A DNA stretch of 64,000 nt from Candidatus Hydrogenedentota bacterium (GCA_016791475.1 JAEUWI010000011.1:93997-157996); one strand, 5' to 3'. Numbered from the stretch's first letter, positions 25,774-39,900 are shown. The notes: generated by a model not told the origin, from the letters alone. Translations and numbers: made by a program.

Positions 25774-27720
25774 CTACTTGTTGAGAAAATCCGACAGCGC
25801 ATCCATCATTTGCTTCTTCTCGAGCTGGCGGCGCTGCTCGGCGCCCGCGTCCGGAGGGACCACCGTGGCCCCCGACGCCGGGCGACCGCCCGATTCGGGA
25901 CCCAACAGAATAAAACCCACGTCGCCCTCATCTTCGTCGCCTTCCCCGTCTTCCTCCTCGCTTTGCGCCCGCGCCGCCGCCAGCGCCGCCTCCAATTCCG
26001 CTATGCGGGCCCGAGAGGCACCCAGGGCTTCGGCGAGATGCTCCTCCTCCACCTGATGCAGCGAAGAAAGCTCTTCATCGCGCTCGCGCCGCGCTTCCAG
26101 TTCGGCGATGCGCTGCTCCGCCGCAACCAGGGCCTCCCGAAGGCCCGGTGCATCCAACGCCTCCGCCGCGGACACCCGCTCCTCTTCACGATGGAGCGCC
26201 TGGCTCAAATTCATGATTTCGGCCTGAAGTTCCGCCACGGTGTGCTCCAGCGACGCCTTCACCGCCGCGCCCTCCTCCTCCGCGCGCTGAAGCGCGCGGC
26301 GAGACTCGGAAAGCTCCGCCTGAAGCGCCGCCGCCACGGGCTCGTGGGAGGCCTTCGCCGCCGCATCCGCGCGGGCCGCCTCCAGCGATTCGTTCAATGA
26401 GGCAACCCGGGCCGCGAGTTCCGCCGAGCTCCGCTTCAACCCGTCGTTCTCCGCCGCACTCCGGTCCTGCGCATCCTGAAGCGCCTGTAGTTCCGCAGCC
26501 AGCCGCTCCGCGCGACTCTCGGCCGACTTGGCCAGGCGCGCGTTCTTCTCCAGCTCCAGAACCGCGTCGCCCTGGCCCGCCGCCATCAATTGCAGCTCTT
26601 CCGTAAGCTTGCGGATCTGCTCGTCGCGCACCGCAAGCTCGCGCTGGAGGTGCTCCGACGCCATGCCGCGCTCGGCCTGTGCGGAAAGCGCCTCGGCCAG
26701 CGAGGCCTCAATCGCCACAATCTTTTTCTGGAGCAGCGCCTCGCTCTGGTGGGCGCCGTCCAGCGCCAGGGACGTGTCCAGACGCTCCTGTTCCAACTCT
26801 TTGATCCGCGACTGGAGCCCCGCCATCCGCTCTTTGATTTCGTTAAAGAGCAGAACCTGCGATTCCATCGCCGCGATCTGATCCCGGGTGCTCCGGCTCG
26901 ATTCTTCCCGCTGGGCCTTCAGTTCGCTCAACGACGCATTCAGCGCATTGATCTCGCGATCCTTCTGGAGCAGCAGCAGTGCGCTGTCGCCGGCTTCCGT
27001 CGTTCCCTCTTCCAGAATCGACGCCAGGCGATCACGCTCCGTCTCGGCCTGGTGCAACTGAGCCTTGAGGGTTGCAACCGCGCCCTCCAGCGCACGGAGG
27101 TTCACCCGATCCGCCGCCGACGTCTCTTCGAGCCGTTGCAACGCCGCCGCCGACGCCCGCAGGGCGACGACTTCCGCTTCAAGCTCGCCGAAAGCGCGGT
27201 CGCGCTCGGCGAGTTCAAGGGTTAATTGCTCGCGGACTTCCCGCGCCGCGGCAAGGTCGGCGCGCACCGTCTCCAACTCGACGGTGCGCCCCGCATCGGC
27301 CCCCGCCGAGCCATCGCTCAGCGCCTGCTCCAGCTCCGCCACCCGGGCGTCTTTCTGGAGGAGCGACTGGGCAAGGGCGTCGTACTCCGTCCGGAGACGC
27401 TCCTGCGCCCCGTCCCGTTCGGAGAGGGCCACACGCGCCTGCTGGAGCAATTCCTCCAGATGCGCGGTGTGTTCCTGCTCTTTCGCCTGGCGCGCCAGAT
27501 GGATCTTATATTTGTCCGCCTTCGTCGCGGCGTATTGGAGCAAGCGCTGAAGCCGCTCGTAGCCCTCTTCGGGGGGAAGATCTTCCACACGCTGAACCGG
27601 GCCGTCTCCGCCCGGAACGATCACCATCCGCTTGCAGACGCGGCACCAACCGTCACGCCCCGCATAGGTGTCGTTAAGGTGCAGTCCTTTTCCGCAATGC
27701 TGGCACTTGAACTCTATCAT
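25774..27720 (-). CDS. Zinc-ribbon protein with long coiled coil
   Basis: The 648-residue protein starts MIEFKCQHCGKGLHLND and has CQHC and CRVC as the four zinc ligands in residues 1-35. From about residue 55 to about 585 it is an almost unbroken coiled coil, rich in Glu, Ala, Leu, Arg and Gln and without Pro. An acidic patch (SEEEDGEGDEDEGD) and a short tail follow. This layout suggests a cytoplasmic scaffold or filament-like protein more than 70 nm long if the coil is continuous. The ribbon resembles that of the 25057-25680 product. I do not recognise a family; it could be a cytoskeletal or chromosome-organising protein, which is only a structural guess. Confidence 0.78.
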   Translation of the reverse strand: MIEFKCQHCGKGLHLNDTYAGRDGWCRVCKRMVIVPGGDGPVQRVEDLPPEEGYERLQRLLQYAATKADKYKIHLARQAKEQEHTAHLEELLQQARVALSERDGAQERLRTEYDALAQSLLQKDARVAELEQALSDGSAGADAGRTVELETVRADLAAAREVREQLTLELAERDRAFGELEAEVVALRASAAALQRLEETSAADRVNLRALEGAVATLKAQLHQAETERDRLASILEEGTTEAGDSALLLLQKDREINALNASLSELKAQREESSRSTRDQIAAMESQVLLFNEIKERMAGLQSRIKELEQERLDTSLALDGAHQSEALLQKKIVAIEASLAEALSAQAERGMASEHLQRELAVRDEQIRKLTEELQLMAAGQGDAVLELEKNARLAKSAESRAERLAAELQALQDAQDRSAAENDGLKRSSAELAARVASLNESLEAARADAAAKASHEPVAAALQAELSESRRALQRAEEEGAAVKASLEHTVAELQAEIMNLSQALHREEERVSAAEALDAPGLREALVAAEQRIAELEARRERDEELSSLHQVEEEHLAEALGASRARIAELEAALAAARAQSEEEDGEGDEDEGDVGFILLGPESGGRPASGATVVPPDAGAEQRRQLEKKQMMDALSDFLNK

Positions 27721-27851
27721 CGTGGCAAGCCCTGTTCATGCCCGCCGGGCGCCGCCGTCGTGGCCGATAAGCCAGACGCGCCCCGGTCTTACGCCAGCAT
27801 AGCAACGCCCTTACCCCTAAACCAATCTTCTAACGCCGGGCACGGGGGCAT

Positions 27852-27873
27852 CGCCACCCGGAATGGGGTGGCG
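27852..27873 (-). terminator. Stem-loop after the giant surface-protein gene
   Basis: A perfect 8-bp stem (CGCCACCC / GGGTGGCG) with a 6-base loop lies about 65 bases past the TGA of the giant gene. No T-tract follows. The rest of the 217-base gap (27721-27937) has a doubled CATACGCCG unit near 27897-27915 and no gene. Confidence 0.45.
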
Positions 27874-27937
27874 TGCCGTTTGCGGCGCGCGGCTCATACG
27901 CCGCATACGCCGAATGCCCGTCAACAACCTCAGCTTT

Positions 27938-30900
27938 TCAATCACGGACGTCCGTGCGGGGCGCCCGGCGCCGCGCCATCCGCGACACCGCAACCAGCAG
28001 CAAAACTACAGCCAGCATCACCGCGCCGTCGCCGCTCCGGGCGCCGAAAAGCGCCTCAAGCGGAAGGGCGCTCGCGCCGCTCACCGCTTCGCTCTTTCCC
28101 GCCGCCGGGCCCATGCGGACCACCGCGCCGTGGCGCACCACGAAGCCCACATAGCGGACACCGTTCAACTCCAGCTCGAGGATACTGTCGTCCACGAGCC
28201 AGCCCTTGATATCCGATGCGGCAAGCCAGCCGCTTTCCTCGCCGGCCTTGTCCACGAAGTAGTAGTAGGGCGCGACATCCGAGGCTTCCACGCCGTCTTC
28301 CAGCGGTATCCAAACCCGCTGGTGGAGCGGGTAGGCCTCGTCCGGAACGATGGCATAGGTCTCACCCGTGCCGCCGGCCAGCGGTGCGGGCGTCGTCGTC
28401 AGCGTGTACACGGACACCTGGTCGTTGCCTTCCAAATTCGTGTTGATCCCGCTGGAATCGAATTCGCCATATCCCGGCTGGTAGATGGCCTCCGCCGAAG
28501 CGCCCAGGCGCTCCAGGAAGAACTCCTCCGTCTCGATGGTGAAGCTGTAGCTCAGCGGCCCGATCGATTCGCCGGAAAGCGTCGACGCGCTCACCGTGAA
28601 GGTCACCGTGTCACCTTCCACAAACTCGCCCTCGGCGGGAACGTAGATCGCCCAGCCGTCGCGCAGGCCGACGGTATCGATCGCCAGCCACTCAACTTCC
28701 GTGCTGCTGCCGCCTTCAAACTCCACCAGACCTTCCACGGTGCTCGGATCGATCGCCGTGTCCCGGCGCAACCGGATCGCCAGCGCAGAATTGGCCCGCG
28801 CCGTCAACGTCCGGTTCTCCGTTTCCAGCGTCGGCAGGACGGGCTCGAAAAGCTCACGCGCCGGGGGCTCGCCCGCGCCCGGGAATCCATCGTTGGGCGT
28901 GCTGAAGGCGCCCGTGCCGCAGACGCTCGTGGCCCGCACCCAGTACAGATACGTGTCGGTCTGGCTTCCGGAATTGCCGGGCAGGAAGCACCCGCCGCCC
29001 GAGGAGCCGGAGGGCAGCGCGCAGCCGCCGGGTTCATCGCCGTCGATGAATTCGGCCGTATTGTCGGTGTACGCCGTTCCCGTCACCGTGGCCAACAGCT
29101 CGGCATCTTCGGGATCGGTCGTGCGGCCGCGGAACACCTGATACTGATCCGCACCCGAAACGCGATCCCAGGTTACGCGAACCTGGCCCGGCAGGGTGCC
29201 GTTGGTTGCGAGGACATCATCCGCCACGCCGGGCGCCGTACAGGCGTCCTGGGTCAGCGGGATCTCCACCGGACTGCCGGCGGCATTCGGGGCGGTGACG
29301 CGGATCGTCGCGCCGCGGCCCGCCGCCCCCAGATTCTCTTCGACGTTCAGGTGGATCGTGCCGGTGTTCACACCCGACCCGCCCGACTCGATGCTCACGA
29401 AGTCGCCGCTCACGATCTCCGCCTGCCAATTGAGCGGCGCGAGACCCGAGTTCCGCACGGTCAACCGCAGCTCGCCCGCCTCGCGGCTGGCGGACAGCGT
29501 GCCGGGGGTCACCCGAAGGATGGCGGGAGCATCCTGATCGTTCAACGGGTTGGTGCCCAGCGATACTTCCAGGCCGTCGTTCGCGCCGTCGCGATCCGTA
29601 TCCGAAAGAGACGGATTGGTTCCGGCCGAGAACTCGTCCCGGTTCGCCAGGCCGTCGCCGTCGTTGTCGTCATCCGCACCGCTGTTCAAATTGCCGAAAT
29701 ACTCGCGTTCCCAGGTGTCGGAAAGGCCGTCGGCGTCCGTGTCGTCATTCGTCAGCACCACCGCCTTCTCGAGGCTGGCACCCTGCGCATCCGTGGCGCG
29801 AAGCCGCACGCTGAACCGGGCGCTCGCGTCGAAGGTCAGGAGCTGGGTGGTCGCCAGGGAGCTACCCGTCACTTTGAAGAGCGCGTTGTTCGTCGCCCCT
29901 TCGCCGTTTACCAGACTGAAGGTGTGCGTGTCGCCCAGATCCTGGTCGATGGCGAACAAACGGGCCACCGTGGTGTCCGCGGGGACATTGTCCAGAATGC
30001 CGGTCGGCGTCACCACAAGGTCCGCGGGCGCGTCATTCTCATCCGTCACTTCTACGACGAAGACGGACTCGATGTTCAGACGCTGGCCGTCCGAAACACG
30101 GACCCGGATGCTCAACATGCGGCCCTTTTCGAAGTCGAGCGCCGACGCGCTCCGCAGCTCGTCGCCCTCGATCACAAACTGGCTGTTGTCCGTCGAGCCT
30201 TCCCCCGCCACGAGCAGGTACACGTGATCATCGTCGAAATCATCGTCCGTCGTTTCAAACGTGCCGACCAGCGTGCCCGCGGGCTGATTTTCAGCGATAA
30301 CGCCGCCATTGAGATTGAACCCGCTCGGGCTGTCGTTGGTATTCTCCACCACAATCGGGAAGATCGCCTCCACGAAGGCACCCGCCGGATCCGTGCTGCG
30401 AACCCGGACGCTATGACCCGTCTGGGCCTCGTAGTCGATGGTTCCGTTTGTCACCAGCGCGTTTTCGCTGATTGCAAAGAGACCGTTGCCCGTGGCGCCG
30501 TCGCCCTCCACCAGCGTATAGGCGTGCACGCCCGCGCGATCCTCGTCCGCCGTGCTGAAGGTGCCGACCGTACTGCGCAGCGCCGCATTTTCCACCACCA
30601 CGTTGTTGGAGAGCGTAATGCTCTGGGGCAGATCGTTCGCGTCAATCACCGTAACGATGAGCGCTCTGGCGAAAACACCGTCCTGTCCGTCTTCCGACTG
30701 AACACGAATGCTGTAGGAAGAACGGGATTCGAAGTTCAGCGGTCCGCCGGTGCGCACTTCGTTGCCCGCAATTGTAAACAGGCCGTTGTCCGAATCGCCC
30801 TCACCCGCGGCAAGCGTGTAGCTGTGAACATCGCCCACGTCCAGATCGGTCGTGGTCAACACACCCACCGGGGTACCCGCTGGCAGATTTTCGGCCACAC

Positions 30901-33900
30901 TCGACGGCGTCAGCGTGATGTTCGTCGGATTCTGGTTGTCGTCCACCACGGTTATGGTGATTGTCTCGCTGGCGCTCCGGGGCGGCGTGCCGTTGTCCGT
31001 GACGACCACCGTCACCTCATAGGTACCCGCCGCCAGGATATTGGGTGTCCAGCGGAACTGTCCCGTTACCGCGTCTATCGCGCTGCCCGCGGGGCCATTC
31101 TCCAGACTGAAGGCCAGGGTATCGCCCAGATCCGGATCCGTGGCCGAGACGGTAAAGGCCAGATCTTCGGCCTCCACCACCGTCTGGGCCCCGATGGGAG
31201 CCAGCGCCGGGGCGCCGTTGGCATCGGATACCCGCACCTGAAGCGACAACACATCGCTGCGCTGCGGCGCGCCGTCGTCCGTCACCACGATACCGATCGT
31301 GTAGTCGCCCGCATCGCTGAATCCCGGAGTCCACGTAAGCGCGCCGGTAACCGGATCGACCTCGGCATCGCCCTGGCTCGCCGCAAGGGAGTAGACGTGG
31401 GTATCGCCGGCGTCGTTGTCGGTCAGGGTCGGCGTGAACTGGAAAAGCTCGCCCTCGATCGCGTCCAGCACGCCCGGATCCGCAAGCTCGGGCGCCTGAT
31501 TGATTTCCGCCACCTCGATCACCACCGTCTCGGCGATGCTCAACGGCGGAGCCACGCCGGACTGGGTCGCGATAAAGGTCACCACATAGGAACCCGAATC
31601 CTCGAAACTGGGGGTCCAGGCAAAGGTCGCCGTACCGTCGCCGTTGTCCGTGAACTGGGCGTTGTTGCCCTCGGGCAGGGTCGTCAGGGACGCCGAAAGC
31701 ACCAGCGGATTCGAACCGGAATCCACCGCCGTCACGTCAATGGTAATGGCCTCGCCTTCGGCGGCTTCCTGGTCGCCGATCGTGCCCAGCACGGGACCGC
31801 CGACGCCGCCGTTGAGGGAGTACACCACTTGAAGCACCGGCCGCTCCGAAACCGTGGCGTGATCGTCGCTGTAGAAGGGCTTCACCGTGCCCGGCGTACC
31901 CTCGGGTCCCAGCGCGATCCAGCCAAAATTGGTCGCGGGATTGTCCAGCCAGTCCTGGGCGTCCGCCGCAAGGCCGGGCGTGTCCCAGCTATACGAACCA
32001 ACGCCAGCGACGGGGGCCGTGGCGCTCGCGCCCGCCGCAAAATCACCGCCCGGCGCGGTCCAGAACTCGGTATTGAAATCGGTGTGAAGCCAGGTCACGT
32101 CGCCGTCCAGCGCGGCCGCGCCATCCAGCACCGCATCGCCCGCATCGGATTCCCCCTGGTTCCAATCGCTCTCGACGCGGTGGAGGCTCACATCGCGCGG
32201 CGTATTGTCGCCCGGCGCGCCCGGATTTGTCAGCACCAGCACCGCATCGGAGATCGTGGAACCGGCGGGGATATTGCCCGCGACGTCAAACTGCATCAAA
32301 CTACGGCGGACTCCGCCATCGGCCGTGGTGCCCGCGAGAAGCAGTGCGCCCGCGCCGCTGGCCACGTCGCCTTCGCCATCCTCATAGAGGGTGCCACTCC
32401 GGCGGGACACGATGTTGGCCGTTATTAGACCGTCACGGCCCGCTTTCACGTCCGTCGCGCTGTTCGGCGTGCCCAGCGGGTTGCCGGCTTCGTCGGTCAC
32501 GCCACTTGCGGTGATCGTTATATCGCGACCGTTCACCATCTCGCCCGAAGTCCAGGCGAGGCGGTACACGCCCGGCGAAACCTCCGCGACGGTGTCCGGC
32601 GTCGCCGCAAGCGTGCCGCGACCGGCGCCGCTCAAGGCATAGTTGGTCGCCACGAGCGCGTCCGCGCCCATGGGCTCGCTGAAGCCAATATTCACCGTGA
32701 GCCCGGTGATCACGTCCGCCAACTGAACCGTCGGGGAGACACCGATACCCGCGCCAACATCCGTCGCGCTGTTCGGCGTGGTTACCAAATCGCCGCTGTT
32801 GTCTTCCACACCCGTTACGGTGATCGTGAGATCGCCGCCCTGAAGCATTTCACCGCCATTCCAGGTAAGCTGATAGGTGTTCGGCGGAACGACAATCTCC
32901 GGCGCTCCGGGTTCCTCCTCGATATCCGTCAGCAGCTCCACACTGGCCGGCTGCGCCGCGAGCGTGCCGCGGCCGGAACCACTCAGCGCATAACTATTGG
33001 GCTCCGTGGCGCCGAGCGCGACCGGCTCGCTGAAGCGGACCGTCGCCGAAAGCGCGCCCGTCACCTGGAAATCCGTTACCGTGGGCGCAACGCCCAGGCC
33101 CTCGATCTGAATGGTCACGCTGTTGTCCGCGCCGATCAGGTTCGTCACCGCGTCGGTTACGTTCAGCACCGTCACCAGGATCTCTTCGCCATTCACCGCC
33201 GCGCCCGTGCTCCAGATAAGGCGGAAGCGGTCGGGCGCCGTGCGCACCACGAGATCGGGATTCGCCGCGAGCGTTCCCTGGCCGGGGCCGGATATCGTGT
33301 AGTTCGTGGGCTCCAGCGCCGTGTCGCTCATGGCCTCGTCATACGAAACCACCAGGATACCCTGGTTCGCCACGCCGCCATTCAGCAGCTTCGGAGCCGT
33401 GTTGTCCACGTTCACCAGATCGATCGAAATGGCGCTGTCCGCCGGATTGCCCGAGCTGTCCACCGCACTGCCGCCCACAATGGCGACGCCGAGGTAGCCG
33501 TCGCCCGTGATGTCCGACACGGTTACCGTGCGCACGGAATTGCCCGTGCCGGAAATGCTGATCGTGCCCTTCGCGGACGCGGTCGAGATCGGGAAGGTCT
33601 TGTTCGTGCTGGCGATCGCCTTCGGATCAAGCACCGTCGTCACGTTGGCTTCCAGCATCGCAAAGGTCGACACGTCGCTCAGCAGCAGGCCGACCTTGGC
33701 GTCGGGCCCGTAGTGGATATTGAAACTCACGGGACCCGTCTGCGTCGCGGCCACGCTTGGCCCGCCGATTTCCACGGACGGTCCGAGGGTGTCAATCGTC
33801 AGCTCGTTCACGGTGGAGTCCGTGCTGGTGACGACACCCAGGGCTTCCGCGGCGACATCGTAGGTACCTTGATCCAGCGGGCTCAATGTATCGTCCGCCA

Positions 33901-36900
33901 GGGTCCAGGTACCGTCGCCATTGTTCGTGGCGCTATGCGTCTGGCCGCCCACCGAGATCAGGATTCCGACGCCCGGTGCGCTCACCGTGCCGCTCAGGGC
34001 CGGTGTGCGATCGCGCGTTGAAAGGCGATCCACCGTAATCAGCGCGGCGGCGAGGTTAATCGTCAATTCGTTTGTGGTGCCGTCCGTGCCCGTATTGCCG
34101 AGCAGATCCACGGCCTCCGCCTGGACGTTATAGGTACCCTCGGCCAGGGGCGTCAGCGTGTTGTCCGCCAGGCTCCAGGTACCATCGCCGTTGTTCGTGG
34201 CGGGATGAGTCTGCCCATCCACCGTCACGGTTATGTCGGAGGTGGTCTGGTTGATGAGGCCGTTCAACTGCGGCGAAGCATCGCCCGTAACCTGCGGTAT
34301 GACCGTCACCACCGGCGGCGCCGTAAGGATAAACAGGTCATCCGCCAGGGTCGGGTCCGTGCCCGCGTTGCCCGCGGCGTCTTCCGCTACCGCGGTCACG
34401 TTGTAGCTGCCATCGGCAAGCGTCGTCAGCACGTTGTCCGCGATGCTCCAGGTGCCGTCGCCGTTGTTCGTGGCGATCACGCTCTGGCCCGCCACCGTGA
34501 CCGTCACCGTGGCGGTCGCATCGTCGACCGTACCGCTGAGCGGTGGCGTATTGTCGTTCGTGGCCAGTTCGTCCACCGTCACCACCGGCACGCCCAGATC
34601 CACCGTGAGCTCGTCGGTCGTCGCGTCGGTCGCGATATTGCCCGCGGTATCGCGCGCTTCAACCGCCACGTCGTATACGCCGGACGCCAACGGATCCAGC
34701 GTGCCCGACACCAGCACCCACGTGCCGTTGCCGATGTTCGTCGCCGGGCGGGTCTGGCCGCCCACCGTCACCGTAACCGTCGCAAAGATATCGTCGATGG
34801 TGCCGCTCAGGTCCGGCGACGCCAGGGCCGTGAGGCTGGTCGCCACGGTCACCACCGGAACGGTCAGATCCACCGTCAGCTCGTCGCTTGTCGTGTCGGA
34901 TCCCGCGTTTCCAAGCCCGTCGGAGGCCACCGCCGCCACGTCATAGGTGCCCGCGGCCAGGGCCGGCGCAACCGTATTGTCCGCCAGGGTCCACGTGCCG
35001 TCGCCATTGTTCACGGCGGGGTAGGTATTGCCCTCGACCGTGACATTGACCACAATGCCCGCTTCGTCCACGGTACCGGTAATTCGGGGCGTGGGATCAT
35101 TCGTCACCAACCGGTCAATCGTGACCACGGGGCCGCTCGTGTCGATCCGCAACTCGTTCGCCGTCGACTCGGCGCCCACATTGCCCAGGCTGTCCGTCGC
35201 CGTCGCCGTCACGTCATAGACGCCGTCCACCAGGGCCTCCAGCGTATTGTCCGCCAGGGTCCACGTGCCGTTGCCGTTGTTCGTCGCATTTTCCGACTGG
35301 CCCGCGACCGTCACCAGAATGACGGCGGTCGTATCGTCCACCGTACCCGTGAGCGCGGGTGTCGTGTCGGTGGTCACCAGCGTGTTCACGGTGATCACGG
35401 GCGCGGTAACGTCCACCAGCAGCCCGTTGGGAAGGTTCGCGGTTCCCGCGTTGCCCGCCGAATCCGTCGCGGATGCGTCAATGTCGTAGGTGCCCGACGT
35501 CAGCGGTGTGAGCACATCGCCCGGCAGGGTCCAGGTCCCGTTGCTGTTGTTCGTCGCGTCTACCGTCTGGCCGTTTACCGTTACCCGGATCGCCGCGCTG
35601 TTGTCGTTCGTCGTACCGGTTATGGACGGCGAGGCCTCCTTGGTCGAGACCGCATTAATGCCCACGGTGGGCGCGGTCGTGTCCACGCGCAACTCGTTCG
35701 TTGTCGTGTCCGCACCCGCGTTGCCCAGTGTATCCGTCGCCGTCACGGTAACGTCGTAGCCCACGGCGTTGTCGGGCAGGGCGCCGGCGATCGTATTGTC
35801 CGGAAGCGTCCACGTCCCGTTGCCATTGTTCACCGCGACAAGATTCGTCTCGCCATTCACCGCCACGCGGATCGTGGCGCCGGCGTCGTCCACCGCGCCC
35901 GAGAGCGCGGGACGGTTGTCGTTCGTCAGCAGCGCGGCCACGGTTACCACCGGGGCCGTGGCGTCGATTTGCAGTTCGTCCGTGGTGGTGTCGGTGGCGC
36001 TGTTACCCTGAAGGTCGACCGCCGTCACGATTACGTTGTAGGTGCCGTCCGAAAGAGCGGTCAGCGTGTTGTCCGCCAGGGTCCAGGTTCCCGCACCGCC
36101 GTTGGTCGCGGGCAGGCCCGACTGGCTGCCCACGGTAACGGTAATCGTCGCGGAGGGATCGTCCACCGTGCCCGAAAGCGCCGGGGTGCGATCATTCGTG
36201 GCCAGACTGGTCACGGTTACCGTCGGGGCCTGGCTGTTTATGGTCAACTCATTCGCGGTGCCGTCCACGGCCGAGTTTCCGGCCGCGTCCGTCGCCCGCG
36301 CAACAACGCCGTAAACGCCATCCACCAGCGGGCTCAGCGCGCCGTCGGGAAGGATCCACGTGCCGTCGCCGTTGTTGGTCGCGGGGACATCGGTCTGGCC
36401 GCCGATAGTCACGGTAATCGTCGCCGCCGGGTCGTCCACCGTGCCCGTCACGGGCGGATCGGGATCGTTCGTCTGAAGTGGCGTCACCGTTATCACCGGC
36501 GCCGTAAGGTCCACCACCAGTTCGCCCGTCGTCGCGTCCGTACCGGCATTTCCGAAACTATCCGTCGCCGTCGCGGCCACGTTATACGTGTTTGAGGCCA
36601 GCGCGGGCGCGATGGTTCCATCCGCGAGACTCCACGTGCCGTTGCCATTGTTTGTCGCGGGATAGGTGTTCCCATTCACCACGATGCTGATGGTCGCGGT
36701 GCTGTCGTTCACCGTACCCGAGAGCGCGGGGGTGCTGTCGTTCGTCAGGCGGCTGTTCACCGTAATTGTCGGGGCCGTCCCGTCGATCCGGAGCTCGTCC
36801 GCCGTCGCATCGCTCGCACTGTTACCCACCGTGTCCGTCGCCGTCACCGAAACGTTGTAGACGCCGTCCGAAAGGCTCGAAAGCGTATTGTTCGGCAGGG

Positions 36901-39900
36901 TCCACGTGCCGTTGGCGTTGTTCACCGCCACCACGTTCGTCTGGCCGCCCACAGAGACGCGGATCGCCGCCGTGTTGTCGTTCACCGTACCCGAAAGGGG
37001 CGGCGTGCGGTCATTGGTATTGAGCGAAGCCACCGTCACCGACGGCGCGGCGGTGTCGACGCTGAGCTCGTTGTTCGTCGCGTCGTTGCCGACGTTGCCC
37101 GCCTGATCCGTCGCCGTCACCGAAACGTTGTAGGTACCGTCGGGAAGGGTGGTCAGGGCGCCGTTCGCCACGATCCAGGCGCCGCCCGCCACCGACGCCG
37201 CGCGCGTCTGGCCGTTCACCGTTACGGACACCGCAATCGTGCCCGCGGCGATGTTGTCGCTCACCGTGCCCGAGAGGCCGGGCGTGTTGTCGTTTGTGCT
37301 GAGCGACGCAACCGTGACCACCGGCGCCGTGTTGTCCACGTGCAGCTCGTTGGTCGTGCTGTCGGTACCCACGTTGCCCGCCGTGTCCGTAGCGCGGACC
37401 ACGACATTGTACGACCCCTGCGCCAGCGCCGGGTTGATCGTGTCATCGGGCAGGGTCCAAGTGCCGTCGCCATTATTCACCGCGACGCGGTTCGTCTGGC
37501 CGCCGACGTCCACACGGATCGTCGCATTCGCCGTGTTCACCGTGCCGCTCATCGCCGGCCGCGTATCCTGCGTGAAGCGCGTCGTAATCGCCACGATCGG
37601 CGCGGTCACGTCGATGGTCAATTCGTTGTTCGTCCCGTCCTGGCCGGTGACCGCCGCGGCGTTGGTCGCCCGCGCGATCACGCTGTAGACGCCCTCGGCC
37701 AGCGCCGGCGTGATGGTGTTGTTGGCCAGCGACCAGGTGCCGTTGCCGTTGTTCGTCGCCGGGAACGTGATGCCGTTCACCTGAACGGTGATCGTCGCCG
37801 TCGTGTCGTTCACCGTGCCCGACATCGCCGGGGTCGTATCGTTCGTCGTCAGCGCGTTCACCGCGATGACGGGCGCCGCCGTGAGGATCCGCAGTTCGTT
37901 GGTCGTCGCGTCCGAAGCCGCGTTGCCCAGCGTGTCCGTCGCCGTAGCCGTCACGTTGTAGGTGCCGTCGGCCAGCGCGGGCGTGATCGTGTTGTCCGCA
38001 AGCGTCCAGGTCCCGTTGCCGTTGTTCGTCGCCGGGAAGGTAAGGGCGTTCACGGTAATCGACACGGTCGCCGTGATGTCGTTCACCGTGCCGGTCAATT
38101 GGGGACGGTTGTCCGCCGTCGTCAGCGTGTTCACCGTCACCGACGGCGCCGTCGTGTCGATCCGAAGTTCCGCCGTCGTGCTGTCCGTACCCGCATTGCC
38201 CTGATCGTCGGTCGCCGTCGCGCGCACGTCATAGGTGCCGTCCGCCAGGACCGCCAGCGCATCGTTCGCCAGCGTCCAGGTCCCGTCGCCGTTGTTCGTT
38301 GCCGCGCGCGTCTGGCCCCCCACCAGGATGCTGATCGTCGCCGTGTTGTCGTTGACCGTGCCGGTCAATGGGGGCCGGTTGTCCGCCGTGGCGAGGGTAT
38401 TCACCGTGACCGTCGGGGCGTTGGTGTCAATCGTCAGCTCGTTCACCGTGGCTTCCGTGCCCACGTTGCCCGCGGCGTCGGTCGCCGTCGCCGCAACGCT
38501 GTATACGCCGCCCGCCAGCGGAGTGAGCGTATTGTCCGGCAGGGTCCAGGTGCCGTTCCCATTGTTCACGGCCGACAGGTTGTTCTGGCCGCCCACGCTG
38601 ATACGCACCGTCGCGCCGGGGTCGTTCACCGTGCCGCTCAGCGCCGGGGTCGTGTCGCTTGTGGTCAGCACCGTCACACTGACCGTCGGGGCGACCGTAT
38701 CCACCACCAGTTCGGCCGTCGTACCGTCCGTGCCCGCGTTGCCCGCCGCGTCCGTCGCCGTAACGGCCACATCATACGTATTCGAGGCAAGCGCGGGGTT
38801 GATCGTGTCGTTCGCCAGCGTCCAGGTCCCGTCGCCGTTGTTCGTCGCCGCAAGGTTCGTCTGGCCACCCACGTTCACGCGCACGGTAGCCGTACTGTCG
38901 TTCACCGTGCCCGTCAGCGGCGGACGGCTGTCGTTCGTCGTAAGCGTGTTAACCCCAACGACGGGCACCGCGGTATCGATCCGCAACTCGTTCGCCGAAC
39001 TGTCGTTCCGGCTGTTGTTGAACGTATCCGTCGCCCGCGCCACCACCTCGTAGGTGCCGTCCGTCAGGGCCGGGCTGATAAGATTGTCCGCCAGAGTCCA
39101 GGTGCCGTCGCCGTTGTTCGTCGCCGTGCGCGTCTGGCCGCCCACCGTCACGCTTATCGTCGCCGTGTTGTCGTTCGTCGCACCCGTCAGCGAGGGTCGG
39201 TTGTCGTTGGTCGTCAGCGCGTTGACCGTGATCGTCGGCGCGGTTGCATCGATGACCAACTCGTTCGTCGTAGCGTCGGTGCCCGCATTGCCGAGGGTGT
39301 CCGTCGCCGTCGCCGCCACGTTGTACGTGTTATCCGCGAGATTCGGGTTGATCAGGTTGTCCGCCAGGGTCCACGTGCCGTTGCCGTTGTTCGTCGCGGC
39401 GCGCGTCTGGCCGCCCACCGTGATGCTGATCGTCGCCGTGTTGTCATTCACCGTCCCGGTAAGAGGCGGGCGACGGTCATTCGTCGAAAGGGTGTTCACC
39501 GTGATCGTCGGCGCCGTCGTGTCGATGCGCAGTTCGTTGGACGTCGCGTCGCCGCCCGCGTTGGTCGCGGCGTCGGTCGCGGTAACCGCCACGTCGTAAG
39601 TTCCATCCGCCAGAGCCGGGTTAATCGTGTTGTCCGCCAGGGTCCACGTGCCGTTGCCGTTGTTCGTCGCAGCGCGCGTCTGGCCGCCCACGACCACGCT
39701 GATCGTCGCCGCGTTGTCGTTCACGGTGCCCGAGAGGGCCGGCGTGGAATCAACCGTGCTCAGGCTGGTCACGGTGACCGTCGGCGCCGTCGTGTCCACC
39801 GTGAGTTCGTTCGTGGTGGCGTCGCTCGCCGAATTCCCCGCCGTGTCGGTGGCCGTCGCCACCACGGGGTATACGCCGTCCGCCAGCGGGGTCAGGCTGT

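Noticed and set aside
27863..32428. Open frame of about 1,500 codons on the plus strand opposite the C-terminal part of the giant gene
   Set aside because: Explained by codon bias and high GC of the real gene; composition is Arg/Ala/His-rich and no known motif is seen.
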